Of a stretch of 45,467 nucleotides of DNA, positions 34,916 to 43,682 are shown piece after piece. The stretch comes from Candidatus Thermoflexus tengchongensis (GTDB lineage: Bacteria; Chloroflexota; Anaerolineae; Thermoflexales; Thermoflexaceae), in the NCBI GenBank assembly GCA_016842085.1, contig JAEVEX010000038.1, positions 1-45,467 of the forward strand. The letters run 5' to 3'. The translations under genes and the position numbers were made by a program. Under the pieces are notes generated by a model, which saw only the letters and a list, made by a program, of their open reading frames with translations, did not search any database and was not told the DNA's origin. Every line of letters begins with the position of its first letter. The first letter of the stretch is position 1.

Positions 34916-36382
34916 ATGTCTTCCGCCCTGTTCGTCCCGCCGGAGTTCTGCATCCCGGACCGGCCGCGGGCGCAGGAGCCGGCCGGTCGGATCGTTCATG
35001 TGGACCCCGACAGCTGGGGCGCTCGCGTCGGGATCCAGGCGGGGGATCTTTTGCTGCGCGTGAACGGGCGCTCCGTGGAGGATGTGATCGATGTGCACTT
35101 CTACGCTGCGGAAGACTTCGTCACCGTGGAAGTTCTGCGGGATGGGACGCGGCATATCCTCGGCGGGCCCCGGGCGGAGGGGGAGCCTCTGGGGTTGACG
35201 TTCGCGCATCCGACCTTCGACATCGATATCCGCCGGTGCAACAACCTCTGCACCTTCTGTTTCGTGCTCCAGACGCCGAAGGGCATGCGCCGCACCCTTT
35301 ACATCAAAGACGATGATTACCGCTACTCGTTCCTGTATGGACACTTCGTCACCCTGACCAATCTCACCGCCCGCGACTGGCGGCGCATCGTGGAGCAACG
35401 CCTGTCCCCCCTTTACATCTCGGTCCACGCCACGGATCCGGAGGTTCGTCGACGGGTGTTGCGGAACCCCCGCGCTCCCGACATCATGGCCCAGCTGCGC
35501 TGGCTGGCAGAACACGGGATCGAGATGCACACCCAGATCGTGGTCACCCCGGGCCTGAACGATGGGGAACATCTGGAGCGCAGCGTCTTCGATCTGGCGA
35601 CCCTCTGGCCCCATGTGCGCTCCGTCAGCGTGGTGCCGGTGGGGGTCACCCGTTTCCAGCGTTACGGCGTGCGCCCTAATACCGTAGAGGAAGCTCGTCG
35701 GGTGCTGCGAGCGGTTCACGCCTGGCAGCAGATCTTCCGCCGTCGCCTGGGGGTTCGTTTCGTCTACGCCACCGACGAATGGTATCTCCTCACCGGGCGG
35801 CCGGTCCCCTCGAAGGCGGCTTACGATGGACTCCGGCTTCAGGAGAACGGCCTGGGGATGGTGCGGGATTTCCTGGAGGACTACCGGCGGGTGAAACGGA
35901 TCCTGCGCCGGCGGAAGATCGAGGGCCTTGCCGGATGTCGGGCGACCCTGGCGACCGGCACCCTGTTTGCGCCGGTTCTGGCCCGGACCGCCAGGGATTT
36001 CAGCGCCCGCACCGGGGTGGCCCTGGAAGTGATCCCGATTGTGAACACGCGGTTGGGGGAAACGATCACGGTGGCGGGCCTGCTGATGGCGGAGGATGTC
36101 GTCACCCAGCTCGCCGCCCGGCCGCTCGGAGATCTGGTGATCCTCCCTCGCATCATGTTCGATCATCCAGCGGGGATCTCCCTCGATGACCGCACGCCCC
36201 TGGACATCGCCCGCGCCCTGGGCCGCCCGATCGCCCTGGCGGACACCATGGGCGACGTCCTGGATGCCCTGGAAGGGCGCGCCTGCCTCGTCTTCTACCC
36301 CGATCAGGACCGTATTCCCGCCGAGGTAATGAAAGCGGGCGGCTGGTCCCTCGAGAAGACCCTCCTGCCAGCTGCCGGGTGA
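34916..36382 (+). CDS. DUF512 protein: PDZ plus radical SAM
   Basis: A 488-aa protein with an N-terminal PDZ-like region (about 25-80, VGIQAGDLLLRVNGRSV), then a radical SAM cluster motif C108-x3-C112-x2-C115 (RCNNLCTFCF) and the C-terminal DUF512 domain (about 285-470). The reaction is unknown. GAGGAAAGG precedes ATG 34916, and a GTG overlapping the previous stop is a weaker start. Convergent with the membrane protein gene; the 88-nt gap shows only a loose GAGGCCGG/CCGGCCTC inverted repeat. Confidence 0.88.
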   Translation: MSSALFVPPEFCIPDRPRAQEPAGRIVHVDPDSWGARVGIQAGDLLLRVNGRSVEDVIDVHFYAAEDFVTVEVLRDGTRHILGGPRAEGEPLGLTFAHPTFDIDIRRCNNLCTFCFVLQTPKGMRRTLYIKDDDYRYSFLYGHFVTLTNLTARDWRRIVEQRLSPLYISVHATDPEVRRRVLRNPRAPDIMAQLRWLAEHGIEMHTQIVVTPGLNDGEHLERSVFDLATLWPHVRSVSVVPVGVTRFQRYGVRPNTVEEARRVLRAVHAWQQIFRRRLGVRFVYATDEWYLLTGRPVPSKAAYDGLRLQENGLGMVRDFLEDYRRVKRILRRRKIEGLAGCRATLATGTLFAPVLARTARDFSARTGVALEVIPIVNTRLGETITVAGLLMAEDVVTQLAARPLGDLVILPRIMFDHPAGISLDDRTPLDIARALGRPIALADTMGDVLDALEGRACLVFYPDQDRIPAEVMKAGGWSLEKTLLPAAG

Positions 36383-36470
36383 GGCCGGCCTTCCGCTCAA
36401 GCTGGATTTTCCCCGGATGGGCCTGGGGCGTCCGGCCTCCAGACTTCTTTCCCGCGACCCCGTCGAGGGG

Positions 36471-38612
36471 CTACCGGATGATCCAGATCCGGCGGAAACC
36501 CACCGCCAGCGCCCGCAGGTCCCCGGTGGGCGGGGGTGCCGCGTAGGCGAATCGGAACCGCACCTCGTTGACGCCCCGCCGGATCGCCTCCGCCGGGATC
36601 TCCCAGCGGATCCGCCGTTCGCCGCAGTCCGGGAAGCCTTCCTCCCCCAGCCGCCGTCCGTTGAAGAACCCTTCGATCCGCTGGACGGCTCCCGCCCGGC
36701 ATAGCGGGAACGCCTCCAGCTCCAGCGTGGCCGGCCCTCCCCCTTCTTCCGCCAGATACAGCGCCTCCGCTTCCGTTCCCTCGGCCCAGATCCCCCACGC
36801 CTCCGGCCCTGACCATCCGTTGAGCAGCAGGAGGTTGGTGATCTCCGGCTCCCCGCGATCCGGAATGCGGAAGATGCAGATCGGATAGTCCCAGGGCGAT
36901 GGGACCGGCGGCGGATCGAAGCATCGGACCAGCGGGAAGGGCCAGCCCCACTTCCGCCAGTCCGGTGGGGGATGATGAACCACCAGGAAGCGGAAGCCGT
37001 GCCGGCCCAGCCAGTCCGGTCGGTGCCGGAACAGCAACCCGCGCCCCCGCTGCAGCGCTTCGATCCAGCGGGGATGGAACGGGGGAAAGCCCGACATCGT
37101 TGGACGCCGGTGATATTCTGTGGCCATAACGGCCACCCGCGAGAGATGGAGCCCCGGTGTATGGTCGGCGAAGGCATCGATCACCGCCCCGGGCTCCGGG
37201 TTCTGCCGCAGCCACTCGAAGGCGGGATGGATGGCATAGGGCCAGGGAAGCGTGGGGATCGGGCGCATCAGCGCCTCCAGGAGCCAGAGGGCTGCCAGCC
37301 CGCGCCGTAGCCCCCGGGGGGCGACCCACGACCAGGCTTCCGCGCCCCCTGCGAACAGTCCCAGGGCGGTGAGGGCGATGAACCGCCACACCGTCCCCGC
37401 GGCCTCGTAGAACGGCACCACGGCCCATAGCAGCAGCAAGGGGGTGAGGGCCTGATGGGCCCATTCCTCCGGAAGGGAAGGCTCCCGGAAGAGCTCCGGC
37501 TTCCGAACGTGGCCGATCCGCCAGATCCCTTCGTAAACGCTTCTCACCGCAGGGATCTGGGGGATCGGAAGGGGCGCGTCGGCCCGGAGAGCGATCCCGG
37601 CCGCCAGCAGCGCTCCCATGGCCGCCCCCCGCAGCAACCCGCGGCTCCGCAGCCGCCGGCGGGCGAGTCGGCTCCACCCGAGGCCGATCAGGCTGGTGCC
37701 GGCCGGCAGGAGGCCCAGGGTGAGAATCGGGCGATCGGCCCGGGGCGGGCGCCCGGGCCACCATAGATGGTCAGGGTTCCAGGTCAGCGCATCCGCCCAT
37801 GGATACCCGTTGCCCCGCGCCGTCTCCAGCGTCTGGCCCAGCATCTGATCCTGCCGGATGGCATGAACCCAGAGGCCCAGCCATGGGCCGCCGATGGCCA
37901 CCGCTGTTCCGAGCCCATAGACCAGGAAGCGCCGGAGCGATCCATGCCGCCAGGCTCTCCAGCCATAGATCAGGGCCAGCACCCCACCCAGGAGCACGAG
38001 GTAGGGATTGCCGGCGATCCCCAGCCCCCAGAAGATCCCGGCCCGCCCCAGGAAGCGGGGCTTCCATCCAACCTCCCGGGCTCGCTCCAGAGCCCAGGCC
38101 ATCAGGGCCAGACCGGCCGCCCCCCACGCCACTGGCAGGTAATCCCCATAGATCCGCAAGGCTGCGTAGCTGCCGTGGAACATGGCGTAGGCGATCCCGG
38201 CCGCCGTGGCCAGCCAGCGATCCCGGGCGAACCGGTGGGCGAGGCGGAAAGCGCCGAGGAAAGCCAGGGAATAAGCCAGCCATCCGAACACGTGGACCGC
38301 AAAGGCATCCCCGCCCAGCAGCGCCCAGGGGAGCATCAGGCCGATCAGGAAGGGGCCGTGGTGCAGCTTGGCCACATGCCAGCCCTGCGGGGCGAAGGCC
38401 AGCGGATGGAAAAGCGGGGACGTGTGCTGCTCAAAGAGCGCCCGCCGATACCAGGCGAGGGCCCACATGACCTCCAGGGTGTCCTCTCCCGCCGGTGCGC
38501 TCCGGAAGAACCCGTGGGCGGGCCAGGCCTGGTGGAGCCACAGGAACCAGACCCCCAGCGGGATCAGCCAGCCGGCGATGCGCCGGGTCACACCTCGCAA
38601 CCGGGGATCCAT
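36471..38612 (-). CDS. Large multi-pass membrane protein, glycosyltransferase-like
   Basis: A protein of about 713 aa. The first two thirds hold roughly ten membrane helices (for example LIPLGVWFLWLHQAWPAHGF and FLIGLMLPWALLGGDAFAV). The last 200 residues are soluble and beta-rich (FLVVHHPPPDWRKWGWPFPL). The layout, an early acidic loop with APAGEDTLEVMWAL and a C-terminal soluble part, recalls GT-C-fold glycosyltransferases, but no catalytic motif is certain. The start is unclear: ATG 38612 leaves a basic N-terminus before the first helix, and ATG 38684 would add 24 residues. Divergent from the mercury operon. Confidence 0.6.
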   Translation of the reverse strand: MDPRLRGVTRRIAGWLIPLGVWFLWLHQAWPAHGFFRSAPAGEDTLEVMWALAWYRRALFEQHTSPLFHPLAFAPQGWHVAKLHHGPFLIGLMLPWALLGGDAFAVHVFGWLAYSLAFLGAFRLAHRFARDRWLATAAGIAYAMFHGSYAALRIYGDYLPVAWGAAGLALMAWALERAREVGWKPRFLGRAGIFWGLGIAGNPYLVLLGGVLALIYGWRAWRHGSLRRFLVYGLGTAVAIGGPWLGLWVHAIRQDQMLGQTLETARGNGYPWADALTWNPDHLWWPGRPPRADRPILTLGLLPAGTSLIGLGWSRLARRRLRSRGLLRGAAMGALLAAGIALRADAPLPIPQIPAVRSVYEGIWRIGHVRKPELFREPSLPEEWAHQALTPLLLLWAVVPFYEAAGTVWRFIALTALGLFAGGAEAWSWVAPRGLRRGLAALWLLEALMRPIPTLPWPYAIHPAFEWLRQNPEPGAVIDAFADHTPGLHLSRVAVMATEYHRRPTMSGFPPFHPRWIEALQRGRGLLFRHRPDWLGRHGFRFLVVHHPPPDWRKWGWPFPLVRCFDPPPVPSPWDYPICIFRIPDRGEPEITNLLLLNGWSGPEAWGIWAEGTEAEALYLAEEGGGPATLELEAFPLCRAGAVQRIEGFFNGRRLGEEGFPDCGERRIRWEIPAEAIRRGVNEVRFRFAYAAPPPTGDLRALAVGFRRIWIIR

Positions 38613-38695
38613 ACGGGCGCGCGCTTTGCAGAGCTGAAGTCCGACGCCCCATGGTAGCACGCCGCGCGGCAGTCCCAGGAACATCCATCCTCGAT

Positions 38696-38724
38696 TTGAC
38701 TCCTGTGCCCTCCGGGGTTACAAT
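38696..38724 (+). promoter_or_regulatory. Promoter of the mercury-resistance operon
   Basis: TTGACT (38696-38701) and TACAAT (38719-38724) have a 17-bp spacer, 50 nt before the merA start. MerR-controlled promoters normally have a 19-bp spacer, so this one is probably not of that type. No merR gene is in the window. Confidence 0.82.
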
Positions 38725-38732
38725 GAGAGCGT

Positions 38733-38755
38733 ATCCCCATCCCGGGGATGGGGAT
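38733..38755. promoter_or_regulatory. Inverted repeat at the mer transcription start, candidate operator
   Basis: ATCCCCATCC (38733-38742) and GGATGGGGAT (38746-38755) are a perfect 10-bp inverted repeat around CGG. It begins about 8 nt after the -10, near the expected start site, and lies well placed for a repressor. It could instead be a 5' RNA hairpin just before the merA ribosome site. Confidence 0.6.
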
Positions 38756-38774
38756 TATAAACCAGGAGGCGTGT

Positions 38775-40427
38775 ATGCCGCTTCGTCTGAAGCTGGAGGT
38801 GCAGGGGATGACCTGTGACGATTGCGCCCGGCACGTGGAGCGGGCGCTGCGATCCGTGCCCGGGGTGCTCTCCGCCCATGTCCCCCACTGGTCCTCCGGG
38901 GAAGCGGAGGCCATCGCGGAGGGAGAGGTTCCCGCTTCCGCCATGGAGGAGGCGGTGGCCCGGGCGGGCTATCGGGCTCGGGTGCTGCGTTCGGAGCCCA
39001 TCGATCTCCCTCCGCCGCCGGCCGGCGATCATCGCTTCGATCTGATGATCATCGGCGGGGGCTCGGCGGCCTTCGCCGCCGCCATCCGGGCGGCCGAGCT
39101 GGGGGCCCGTGTGGCGGTCATCGAGGCGGAAACCCTGGGCGGGACCTGTGTGAACGTCGGGTGCGTCCCCTCCAAGATGCTCATCCGGGCGCTGGAGGTT
39201 TATCATCGGGCGGGCACCCATCGCTTCCGGGGGGTGGCCACCGCCCGGGGAGCTCTGCGCTGGGCGGAGCTGATCGCCCAGAAGGAAGCCCTCATTGCGG
39301 ATCTTCGCCGGGAGAAATATGAAGAGGTCCTGGCCGCCTATCCCCAGATCACCCTGATCCGGGGCCGGGCCCGCCTGACCGAAGGCGGGGCGGTGGCGGT
39401 AAACGGCACGACCTACGCGTCGGGATGGGTGATCCTGGCCACCGGCGCCCGGCCGTGGGTCCCGCCGATCCCCGGCCTGGCGGAGGCCGGATACCTCACC
39501 AGTATGGAAGCCCTCTCGCTGCAGGAGCTGCCCCGCTCTCTGATCGTGGTGGGCGCCAACGCGGTAGGGCTGGAGCTGGCCCAGGTCTTCGCCCGGGCCG
39601 GTGTGGCGGTTACGGTCCTGGAGGCCCTGCCCCGCATCGTCCCCTTCGAGGAGCCGGAGATCAGCGCCGCCCTGCAGCGCGCTCTGGAGGAGGAAGGCAT
39701 GGCCTTCCACACCGGGGTGCGGATCACCGGGGTGACCCGATTGGATGGCCGTGTGGTCCTCCGCTTCGAACAGGACGGCCAGGCCCGGGAGATCTCCGCG
39801 GAGCGGATCCTGATGGCCACCGGACGCCGGCCGAACACGGAGGGCCTGGGCCTGGAGGCGGTGGGCATCCTCCCGGGCCCCAGGGGCGAGATCCCGGTTA
39901 CGCCCTATATGCAGACGGCTCACCCGAGGATCTACGCCGCCGGCGATTGCACGAACCTGCCCATGTTCGTCTACGTGGCCGCGGCCAGCGGCACGGTGGC
40001 GGCGGAGAACGCCCTGCTGGGCAACCATCGGATGCTGGATCTGACCGCCGTCCCCCGGGTGACGTTCACGGATCCGGAGGTCGCCTCCGTCGGGTGGACG
40101 GAGGCGCAGGCGCGGGAGCGCGGGGAGACCCCGAAGACGATCCTGCTCCCGCTGGAGGCCGTGCCGCGAGCGCGCATCGCCTTTGAGACCCGTGGGGTGA
40201 TCAAGCTGGTGGCCGATGCGGCTACCGACCGGCTGCTGGGCATCCATCTAACGATGCCCCAGGCGGGGGAGGCCATCGCCGCCGGCCTGATCGCTCTCCA
40301 GGCCGGATACACCGCTCAGGATCTCGGTCGCACCCTCTTCCCCTATCTCACCTGGGCGGAAGGCCTGCGGCTGGCGGCCCAATCCTTCACGCGGGATGTG
40401 GCCCGGCTGAGCTGCTGTGCGGGATAG
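38775..40427 (+). CDS. merA: Mercury(II) reductase with N-terminal metal-binding domain
   Basis: A 550-aa flavoprotein that reduces Hg(II) to volatile Hg(0) with NADPH. An N-terminal HMA domain (residues 1-68) has the metal pair C14/C17 in GMTCDDCARHV. The FAD fold starts at LMIIGGGSAAF, the redox-active pair is C125/C130 in GGTCVNVGCVPSK, and the C-terminal Hg-delivery pair C547/C548 is in LSCCAG. The NAD domain has LIVVGANAVGLELAQ. AGGAGG lies 5 nt before the ATG. First gene of a ten-gene rightward unit. Confidence 0.96.
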   Translation: MPLRLKLEVQGMTCDDCARHVERALRSVPGVLSAHVPHWSSGEAEAIAEGEVPASAMEEAVARAGYRARVLRSEPIDLPPPPAGDHRFDLMIIGGGSAAFAAAIRAAELGARVAVIEAETLGGTCVNVGCVPSKMLIRALEVYHRAGTHRFRGVATARGALRWAELIAQKEALIADLRREKYEEVLAAYPQITLIRGRARLTEGGAVAVNGTTYASGWVILATGARPWVPPIPGLAEAGYLTSMEALSLQELPRSLIVVGANAVGLELAQVFARAGVAVTVLEALPRIVPFEEPEISAALQRALEEEGMAFHTGVRITGVTRLDGRVVLRFEQDGQAREISAERILMATGRRPNTEGLGLEAVGILPGPRGEIPVTPYMQTAHPRIYAAGDCTNLPMFVYVAAASGTVAAENALLGNHRMLDLTAVPRVTFTDPEVASVGWTEAQARERGETPKTILLPLEAVPRARIAFETRGVIKLVADAATDRLLGIHLTMPQAGEAIAAGLIALQAGYTAQDLGRTLFPYLTWAEGLRLAAQSFTRDVARLSCCAG

Positions 40428-40436
40428 GAGGAGGCG

Positions 40437-41108
40437 ATGGCGGAAACCCCCGATCCGGAGCTCCTGGCCCATCGGTTGATGATGGAGCTGAGCGGCCGCG
40501 GATGGGCGCTGGACCGCGGGCCGCTGTTTGAGACGGCGTTGCGCCTGCTCGCCCGAGGGGAGCCAGTCCCGCCGGAGCGCCTGGCGGAGGCGGTCGGATG
40601 GCCGGTGAAGACCGTCCGCGCGGCCCTGGAGGAAGACCCGGCGGTCGAGTGGGATGAGGCCGGGCGGCTGATCGGCTGGGGTCTCACCCTCCGCCCTACG
40701 CCGTTCCGCCTGGAGTGGGAGGGGCGATCCCTCTGGACCTGGTGTGCGCTGGACACATTGCTTTTTCCGCTCTGTCTGGAGCAGGAAGCCCGTGTGGAGG
40801 CCTCGTGCGCGCGAACCGGACAGCCCATCGGTTTCACCATTTCCCCTGCGGGGATTCGGGAAATCGAGCCTGCGGAATCCGTCCTGGTTCTGGCGGCTCC
40901 CGGACCCGGCGCTGGTATCCGGGCGGCGTTCTGCCAGCGAACGGTTTTTCTCGCCTCGCCGGCCCTGTTCCAGCCAGATCTCTGGGATCCGGTCCTGGCG
41001 TTGCTCTCGCTTCCAGAGGCCTTCCGGCTGGCGCAGCGGATCATGCCCTATCTGCGATGGGAAGGAGGGATCGGTTGCTGCGTCGCCATCCCCGGACCCG
41101 ATCTCTGA
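40437..41108 (+). CDS. merB: Organomercurial lyase
   Basis: A 223-aa enzyme that cleaves carbon-mercury bonds and hands Hg(II) to MerA. All three catalytic residues of the family are present with exact spacing: C103 and D106 in WCALDTLLFP and C166 in AAFCQRTVFLAS, corresponding to C96, D99 and C159 of the plasmid enzyme. The N-terminal winged-helix-like part (LAEAVGWPVKTVRAAL) is also typical. It begins 9 nt after merA, so the operon gives broad-spectrum resistance. Confidence 0.93.
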   Translation: MAETPDPELLAHRLMMELSGRGWALDRGPLFETALRLLARGEPVPPERLAEAVGWPVKTVRAALEEDPAVEWDEAGRLIGWGLTLRPTPFRLEWEGRSLWTWCALDTLLFPLCLEQEARVEASCARTGQPIGFTISPAGIREIEPAESVLVLAAPGPGAGIRAAFCQRTVFLASPALFQPDLWDPVLALLSLPEAFRLAQRIMPYLRWEGGIGCCVAIPGPDL

Positions 41109-42151
41109 TCACTATCCCCGTCCTCACGCTGGTGCTGGCCATCCCTTCCCGAAGCCCGCTTTCATCCTTCTGGCTGGCACCGGAGCCGGACGGGTGGACC
41201 CTGATTTTTCGCCCGGCGCTGGCCTCGGCTGTCGTAGCCCCCCAGGGGAAGTGGATCTGGCTGGCGTTTCAGCGGGATGGAGTCATCGATGCCCTGGCGG
41301 TGGAGGGCCGTTCCGGGCGAGTGCGGGCTCACATCCGGATGGGGACTTCTGGATGTTGCCTGCCTCCTCCGCTGGCGATGACACCGGATGGCCGCTGGGC
41401 GCTGGTGGGGGGCGATGCCGTGTGGGTCTATTCTCCGGAGCTGGGGAAGCGGCACCTGCTCCGCATCGAACCTTCGGACGCGGTCATCGCACTGGCGATC
41501 GCGCCGGATGGGCAGATTGCCGCGGGCGTCACGCTTAAAGGCCGGGTCCTCCTGTTCGATCCCGCTCACGGGGTGATCCTCCGGCGTTGGGATCCGGCAC
41601 CGGGCAGGCGGGAGGTTCCCGGGATCGCGTTCGCCCCAGACGGCCGGGAGCTCTGGATCGCCTGGAACCGAAGGCTGGAGGCCTGGTCTCTCCCTGCCCT
41701 CACGGCCCGGGCCATCCGGCCGCTGCCGTTTGATGGAACGCTGGTCCTCACGGCGATCGCTCCCGAGGGAACGTGGGGCCTGACTCTCGGCTATCGGGGG
41801 GAGGTCCTGGAGGGATGGATCCTCCGGCGGGAGGACCTGGCGCTCCAGCAGATCGTCCCCCTGGGCTCGCTGACGCTTCCCCGGCTTCGGCCGATCCGGG
41901 GGGGCTTCCAGATCGACAGCCTGTGGGAGCCATTCTCCTTCCAGATCCAGCGGGATCGGTGGATCCGCCAGGGGATCCGACAACAGGGCCCCGGGCCGCT
42001 GGCGGAGCGGATCCTCGAAGCGCTCTGCCTGGAATCCGAAGCGAGGATCCCTTCCTGCGGCGAGCTGATGGGCTCCAGCCCTCCGCTGGCCGATCGATTC
42101 CGCTGGAGGATCGGCGTGAAATCCAGCGGACAATCTGTTCGGTGCGGATGA
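41075..42151 (+). CDS. Secreted WD40/beta-propeller-like protein in mer operon
   Basis: A 358-aa protein of repeated blade-like segments: PPLAMTPDGRWALVGGDAVW, ALAIAPDGQIAAGVTLKGRV, GIAFAPDGRELWIAWNRRLE and LTAIAPEGTWGLTLGYRGEV. The N-terminus is basic, then hydrophobic (IPVLTLVLAIP), so export is likely. Start TTG 41075 is chosen for the upstream GGAAGGAGG; ATG 41057 is an alternative. It overlaps merB by 34 nt, so it is part of the operon, yet no mercury role is known for such a protein. Two adjacent Cys occur in GCCLPPP. Confidence 0.65.
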   Translation: MLRRHPRTRSLITIPVLTLVLAIPSRSPLSSFWLAPEPDGWTLIFRPALASAVVAPQGKWIWLAFQRDGVIDALAVEGRSGRVRAHIRMGTSGCCLPPPLAMTPDGRWALVGGDAVWVYSPELGKRHLLRIEPSDAVIALAIAPDGQIAAGVTLKGRVLLFDPAHGVILRRWDPAPGRREVPGIAFAPDGRELWIAWNRRLEAWSLPALTARAIRPLPFDGTLVLTAIAPEGTWGLTLGYRGEVLEGWILRREDLALQQIVPLGSLTLPRLRPIRGGFQIDSLWEPFSFQIQRDRWIRQGIRQQGPGPLAERILEALCLESEARIPSCGELMGSSPPLADRFRWRIGVKSSGQSVRCG

Positions 42152-42194
42152 GGTCGCCGCGGGCTTTCCTCTGACTCAGGAAAAGGGGGTGAGG

Positions 42195-42416
42195 ATGGAG
42201 CAAGAGATCGGGACCGATCGGAAAGCCGGGAAAACGGCGCTTCGCTGCGCGGAGTGCGGGGCCCTGATCGAGGGGACCCCTGTCTTCGCCCATGGGAAGG
42301 CGTTCTGTCATCCATGGCATGCAGAACGCTATCCTCGCACGCATCCCGGGTTCTGGCAACGGCTGTGGCGGGCCCTGAAGGGCCCGGGGGAATCCGGGGG
42401 AGGGGGTTGCTGTTGA
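42195..42416 (+). CDS. Small Cys-rich putative metal-binding protein
   Basis: A 73-aa protein with a zinc-ribbon-like core, CAEC...FCHPWH (C-x2-C, then C-H-x2-H about 18 residues later), and a flexible tail ending GGGGCC. The core faintly resembles DUF3330 proteins found near some mer genes. The terminal Cys pair could take up Hg(II). AGGGGGTGAGG precedes the ATG. Located between the propeller gene and the MerE-like gene. Confidence 0.7.
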   Translation: MEQEIGTDRKAGKTALRCAECGALIEGTPVFAHGKAFCHPWHAERYPRTHPGFWQRLWRALKGPGESGGGGCC

Positions 42417-42438
42417 GAATGAGAAAGAGGAGGCTCCT

Positions 42439-42711
42439 ATGCTGGAGAGCATTCGCAGGGCCATCGGGCTGGCGCTGGCGCTGGTGACCTGCCCGTGCCA
42501 TCTGCCGGTGACGGCTCCCCTGCTTCTAAGTCTGCTGGCCGGGACGGCCCTGGGCACGTATTTGTCCAGCCATCTGGAGGTCCTGGCGGCCGCCTTCACC
42601 CTTCTTTTCCTGGGCGGTCTGGCCATGGCGCTCATGGGGTCTGGGGATCCGGGGAGGGCTCCGGGCGCGGCATGCCCGCCGGCGCGGACTTCCCCCCATC
42701 GGAGGCGATGA
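42439..42711 (+). CDS. MerE-like mercury transporter
   Basis: A 90-aa protein with two membrane helices. The first contains LVTCPCHLPVTAPLLLSLLA, matching the TCPCHLP motif of MerE, and the second follows SHLEVL. MerE moves Hg(II) and methylmercury across the membrane using the paired Cys. A Pro-rich tail of about 20 residues is extra. No MerT or MerC is seen, so this may be the only uptake protein of the operon. Confidence 0.85.
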   Translation: MLESIRRAIGLALALVTCPCHLPVTAPLLLSLLAGTALGTYLSSHLEVLAAAFTLLFLGGLAMALMGSGDPGRAPGAACPPARTSPHRRR

Positions 42712-42714
42712 GCG

Positions 42715-43158
42715 ATGATCCGAAAAGGGCAAACCCTTTCGCTGGCCGCTGTCCTTCTGCTCGCCGTTGCCTGCACGACGCCCCCCTCCCCAGCGGGCCT
42801 GCCGGAGGGGGCTCCAGAGGCTTTTTCGCAGGGGGAGTCGTCTCCCCCGCCATCGCCGATCCCAGCGACGGAACGATGGTCGGATGTCCTCCCCCTCCCT
42901 CCCACGGCCGCGCCTGCTGGGGTCGCCGCCCCTGGAAAGGGGGCGCGCCAGATTTACACCGCCTTTCGAACGGTCCCATCCCCCTGTTGCCCGCCCCGTC
43001 CGCTTCCCGAGATCCTGGAGCGATTGAGGCAATTCCCGGGGATCCTGGATGTTCGGCTCGAGGGCGGGCGCATGGTCGTGGACTATGATCCTCAGGTCCT
43101 GTCGGCGGAGGACCTCCCGGTGCTCTTCGCTCTGCACGGCTTGGAGGTGAACCCATGA
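42715..43158 (+). CDS. Lipoprotein with HMA/MerP-like domain
   Basis: A 147-aa predicted lipoprotein: signal ending LLAVAC (Cys near residue 20), a Pro/Ser-rich spacer of about 55 residues, then a domain of about 65 residues with the HMA order of strands and helices: IYTAFRTVPSPCC, PEILERLRQFPGILDVRLEG, GRMVVDYDPQVLSAEDLPVL. In place of the usual CxxC of MerP there is an adjacent Cys pair in PSPCCPP. It probably binds mercury outside the membrane next to the MerE-like transporter. It overlaps the next gene by 4 nt. Confidence 0.7.
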   Translation: MIRKGQTLSLAAVLLLAVACTTPPSPAGLPEGAPEAFSQGESSPPPSPIPATERWSDVLPLPPTAAPAGVAAPGKGARQIYTAFRTVPSPCCPPRPLPEILERLRQFPGILDVRLEGGRMVVDYDPQVLSAEDLPVLFALHGLEVNP

Positions 43159-43664
43159 GGCACCATCCGGCAAGCCGCGGCCTCCTGCTGGCCCTTGTGA
43201 TCCTCGCCGTCGCCTGTCAGCGCTCGTCCCCGCCGGCGGCTCCCGATTTCACCGTTCCCACGCTGGATGGGGGAACCTTCACGCTTTCGCAGGCCCTGCG
43301 CCAGGGCCGGCCAGTGGTCCTGTTCTTCATGGCCTACTGGTGCGGGACGTGCCTTCCGGAAGCCCGGGCCCTGGCCCGTCTGCATCAGGAGCTGGGGGAC
43401 CGGGTGGCGATCCTCGCCCTGGATGTGGACCCTACCAGCACGCCGGAGGCCCTGGCGGCCTTCCGGGAAGCCGCGGGGAACCCGGATTACTTTTGGGGCT
43501 TCGATCGGGACAACCAGGTGGTGCTGGCCTATCGGGTGACCCGTCTGGACACCACGGTGATCATCGGGCCGGATGGCCGGGTGGTCTATCGGGATGAGGT
43601 GCCGACGTCGTATAAAACCCTCGCGGCGCAGATCGCCCGGGTGCTCCCGCGGATCTCCCGCTGA
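43155..43664 (+). CDS. TlpA-like thioredoxin-fold lipoprotein
   Basis: A 169-aa lipoprotein (lipobox Cys21 in AVACQ) with a thioredoxin fold of the TlpA/AhpC type: APDFTVPTLDGGTFTLSQAL, active site W62-C63-G-T-C66, and the cis-Pro region RLDTTVIIGPDGRVVYR. It should act as a thiol-disulfide reductant outside the membrane. Followed 18 nt later by a CcdA-like gene that can supply electrons. In this operon it may keep mercury-ligand thiols reduced. Confidence 0.9.
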   Translation: MRHHPASRGLLLALVILAVACQRSSPPAAPDFTVPTLDGGTFTLSQALRQGRPVVLFFMAYWCGTCLPEARALARLHQELGDRVAILALDVDPTSTPEALAAFREAAGNPDYFWGFDRDNQVVLAYRVTRLDTTVIIGPDGRVVYRDEVPTSYKTLAAQIARVLPRISR

Positions 43665-43682
43665 GCTCCAGGAGGCTTCCCT

